Part shown: one piece after another, positions 14,150 through 15,127 of the stretch
Numbering within the stretch: position 1 is the stretch's first letter
How the letters are laid out: every line of letters begins with the position of its first letter
NCBI GenBank assembly: GCA_938042055.1
Contig: CALIRX010000055.1
Coordinates: 1 to 15,127, forward strand
From: an uncultured Candidatus Saccharibacteria bacterium
GTDB taxonomy: Bacteria > Patescibacteriota > Saccharimonadia > Saccharimonadales > Saccharimonadaceae
Length of the DNA stretch: 15,127 nucleotides
Direction: 5' to 3'
The notes under the pieces: generated by a model
What the model was told of the DNA's origin: nothing
Seen by the model: the letters and a program-made list of their open reading frames with translations, nothing else
Database searches by the model: none
Made by a program: the position numbers and the translations under genes

Positions 14150-14923
14150 ATGTTAGATTTACCTACTGAAGCGATATATCTGCCAGAGAACAATGGCTAC
14201 GAAGACACTCCTACAGGCAATACTATAGCTTTGTTTCATAAAACACCTGAAGAATTAACTCCAGAATCAAGAATAGTAATCCGGAATGACACACAAACGA
14301 TAAAAGACGATGAGTCAAAAACACCTGGAATCCTAATATTGCCAAACAATGGTGACCAGTTAGAGGTCGATTTCTCTTCCGATCCTTACTTTGATCCTTA
14401 TGGGCTAGATAAGATAAGAAAGAGATCACAAGAGGTAACAAAACTTAATTCAGAGCAATCTCGAGTGCGCGTCATTAAAGCACTAGGAGTGTTGGGTTCT
14501 AGCATCGTTGTTTGGAGTTCCGCACCTGACACTGCAAGTTATTATGATAAATTTGGTATCACAAGTGACAGAAAAGCAGAAGACGAAAAAGCAGAAGAAT
14601 ATCTCAGCGGACTGGTAGAAATAACCGAAATTTTGGGCGCTTACGGATTAATATGTGCAACATTTGATACTAAACATATACGTAGCCACAAGGGCGCACT
14701 ATTAATAGATGACCAAAGATCGGTTCGAAGTCTGGATGAAGGTGACGTGGTCTACAGAACTATGGAGACTTATTACGAAGATCTCGCAAAACAAGGGATT
14801 ACGGGCCGCCAATTTAGAAAATTATTCATACAGCCTCTTTATAAAATTGTCTCAGAACAAGAAGAATCCTTGCTACATAGGAAAGGAATAGGTTCTATAA
14901 AATCATTCCTCTCCGACTACTAG
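14150..14923 (+). CDS. Unknown 257-residue protein
   Basis: Not recognised. The N-terminal third is polar and proline/asparagine-rich with a short beta-like segment (RIVIRND, then GILILPNNGDQLEVDF). A moderately hydrophobic stretch near 108-122 (VIKALGVLGSSIVVW) is too short and polar to be a sure membrane helix. The middle is charged (RKAEDEKAEEYLSGLVEITEILGAYG), and the C-terminal third is helical with ITGRQFRKLFIQPLYKIVSEQEE. Base usage is more AT-rich than in the enzymes around it (many ATA, AGA and AAA codons). There is no Shine-Dalgarno sequence, and the start is supported by the -10 box at 14132. It may be a lineage-specific gene; no function assigned. Confidence 0.78.
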   Translation: MLDLPTEAIYLPENNGYEDTPTGNTIALFHKTPEELTPESRIVIRNDTQTIKDDESKTPGILILPNNGDQLEVDFSSDPYFDPYGLDKIRKRSQEVTKLNSEQSRVRVIKALGVLGSSIVVWSSAPDTASYYDKFGITSDRKAEDEKAEEYLSGLVEITEILGAYGLICATFDTKHIRSHKGALLIDDQRSVRSLDEGDVVYRTMETYYEDLAKQGITGRQFRKLFIQPLYKIVSEQEESLLHRKGIGSIKSFLSDY

Positions 14924-14959
14924 ATCGTAGCCACCATATCACCGGATTGCGATTATAAA

Positions 14960-14999
14960 GACAAAATAAGACCTCCTGATAACGGGAGATCTTATTGTC
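14960..14999 (-). terminator. Bidirectional hairpin terminator between convergent genes
   Basis: AATAAGA-C-CTCC (14965-14976) pairs with GGAG-A-TCTTATT (14985-14996) with one internal mismatch, extended by GAC/GTC outside. Read on the - strand the stem is followed by TTGTCTTT, which suits termination of the gene entering from the right. On the + strand it lies 36 bases after the 257-residue protein gene and may serve both. Confidence 0.7.
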
Positions 15000-15011
15000 G
15001 TACATTAAATC

Positions 15012-15127
15012 CTAGCGTCGTCGCTTACGTCTATGAAGATCAGCAACCTTCAAGCGCACCATATGACGATCGATAAGCTGCTTGGCTTTCTCGCGCTCAA
15101 CTTGATCGCCAGCCTCATCACGCGCCT
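15012..15127 (-). CDS. C-terminal end of an unknown gene with an arginine-rich tail
   Basis: On the - strand 37 codons are open from the right window edge to a TAG at 15014-15012. The translation is highly charged: it contains DQVEREKAKQLIDRHMVRLK and ends in HRRKRRR. The basic tail and predicted helix could contact nucleic acid or acidic lipids, but the family cannot be recognised from this fragment. The reading is supported by absence of stops, the coding-like composition, and a terminator correctly placed after its stop. Confidence 0.7.
   Translation of the reverse strand, partial: ARDEAGDQVEREKAKQLIDRHMVRLKVADLHRRKRRR

Noticed and set aside
1..15127. CRISPR arrays, insertion sequences or integrase genes
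   Set aside because: No spaced direct repeats, transposase motifs or terminal inverted repeats with target duplications were seen.

Overview
The window looks like chromosomal DNA of a small-genome bacterium of the Candidatus Saccharibacteria (TM7) / Patescibacteria type. This is an inference from divergent short enzymes, a phosphoketolase/acetate kinase fermentation pair, many transcripts that appear leaderless, and a UvrD-RecB fusion protein. The standard code fits: full-length conserved proteins read through with no in-frame TGA. The lineage assignment is moderate only, because no rRNA or ribosomal protein gene is present.

Layout. (1) 1-3397, + strand: a phosphoketolase cut by the left edge, then acetate kinase 21 bases later. 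Together they turn a sugar phosphate into acetate and ATP. (2) 3475-5922, + strand: a TrmA/RlmD-type RNA methyltransferase that has lost its iron-sulfur cysteines, then an acidic protein of unknown function with its own sigma70-type promoter and a strong terminator. (3) 5930-8767, - strand: a two-gene unit in which an unknown 162-residue protein is coupled by a TAATG overlap to a CtpE-like cation P-type ATPase. (4) 9017-12328, + strand: a 1098-residue UvrD-family helicase with a C-terminal RecB-type nuclease. (5) 12348-13149, + strand: a GC-rich segment with its own promoter and terminator, packed with perfect stems, which I read as a large structured non-coding RNA locus. Inside it lies an 87-base element with the ends of a tmRNA (acceptor stem, D-region GATTCTGGA, T arm, CCA) but no mRNA-like domain between them. 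A 58-codon GC-rich open frame with a ribosome binding site lies in its upstream half. (6) 13159-14923, + strand: a tRNA-dihydrouridine synthase and an unknown 257-residue protein. (7) 15012-15127, - strand: the arginine-rich C-terminal end of a further gene, facing a shared terminator.

Two points stand out. The structured RNA locus at 12.4-13.15 kb matches no RNA class I can name with confidence. Also, five of the six start codons that follow a visible promoter lie 6-9 bases after an extended -10 box (TGn plus a TATAAT-like hexamer), on both strands, so those mRNAs should start at or within a few bases of the start codon.
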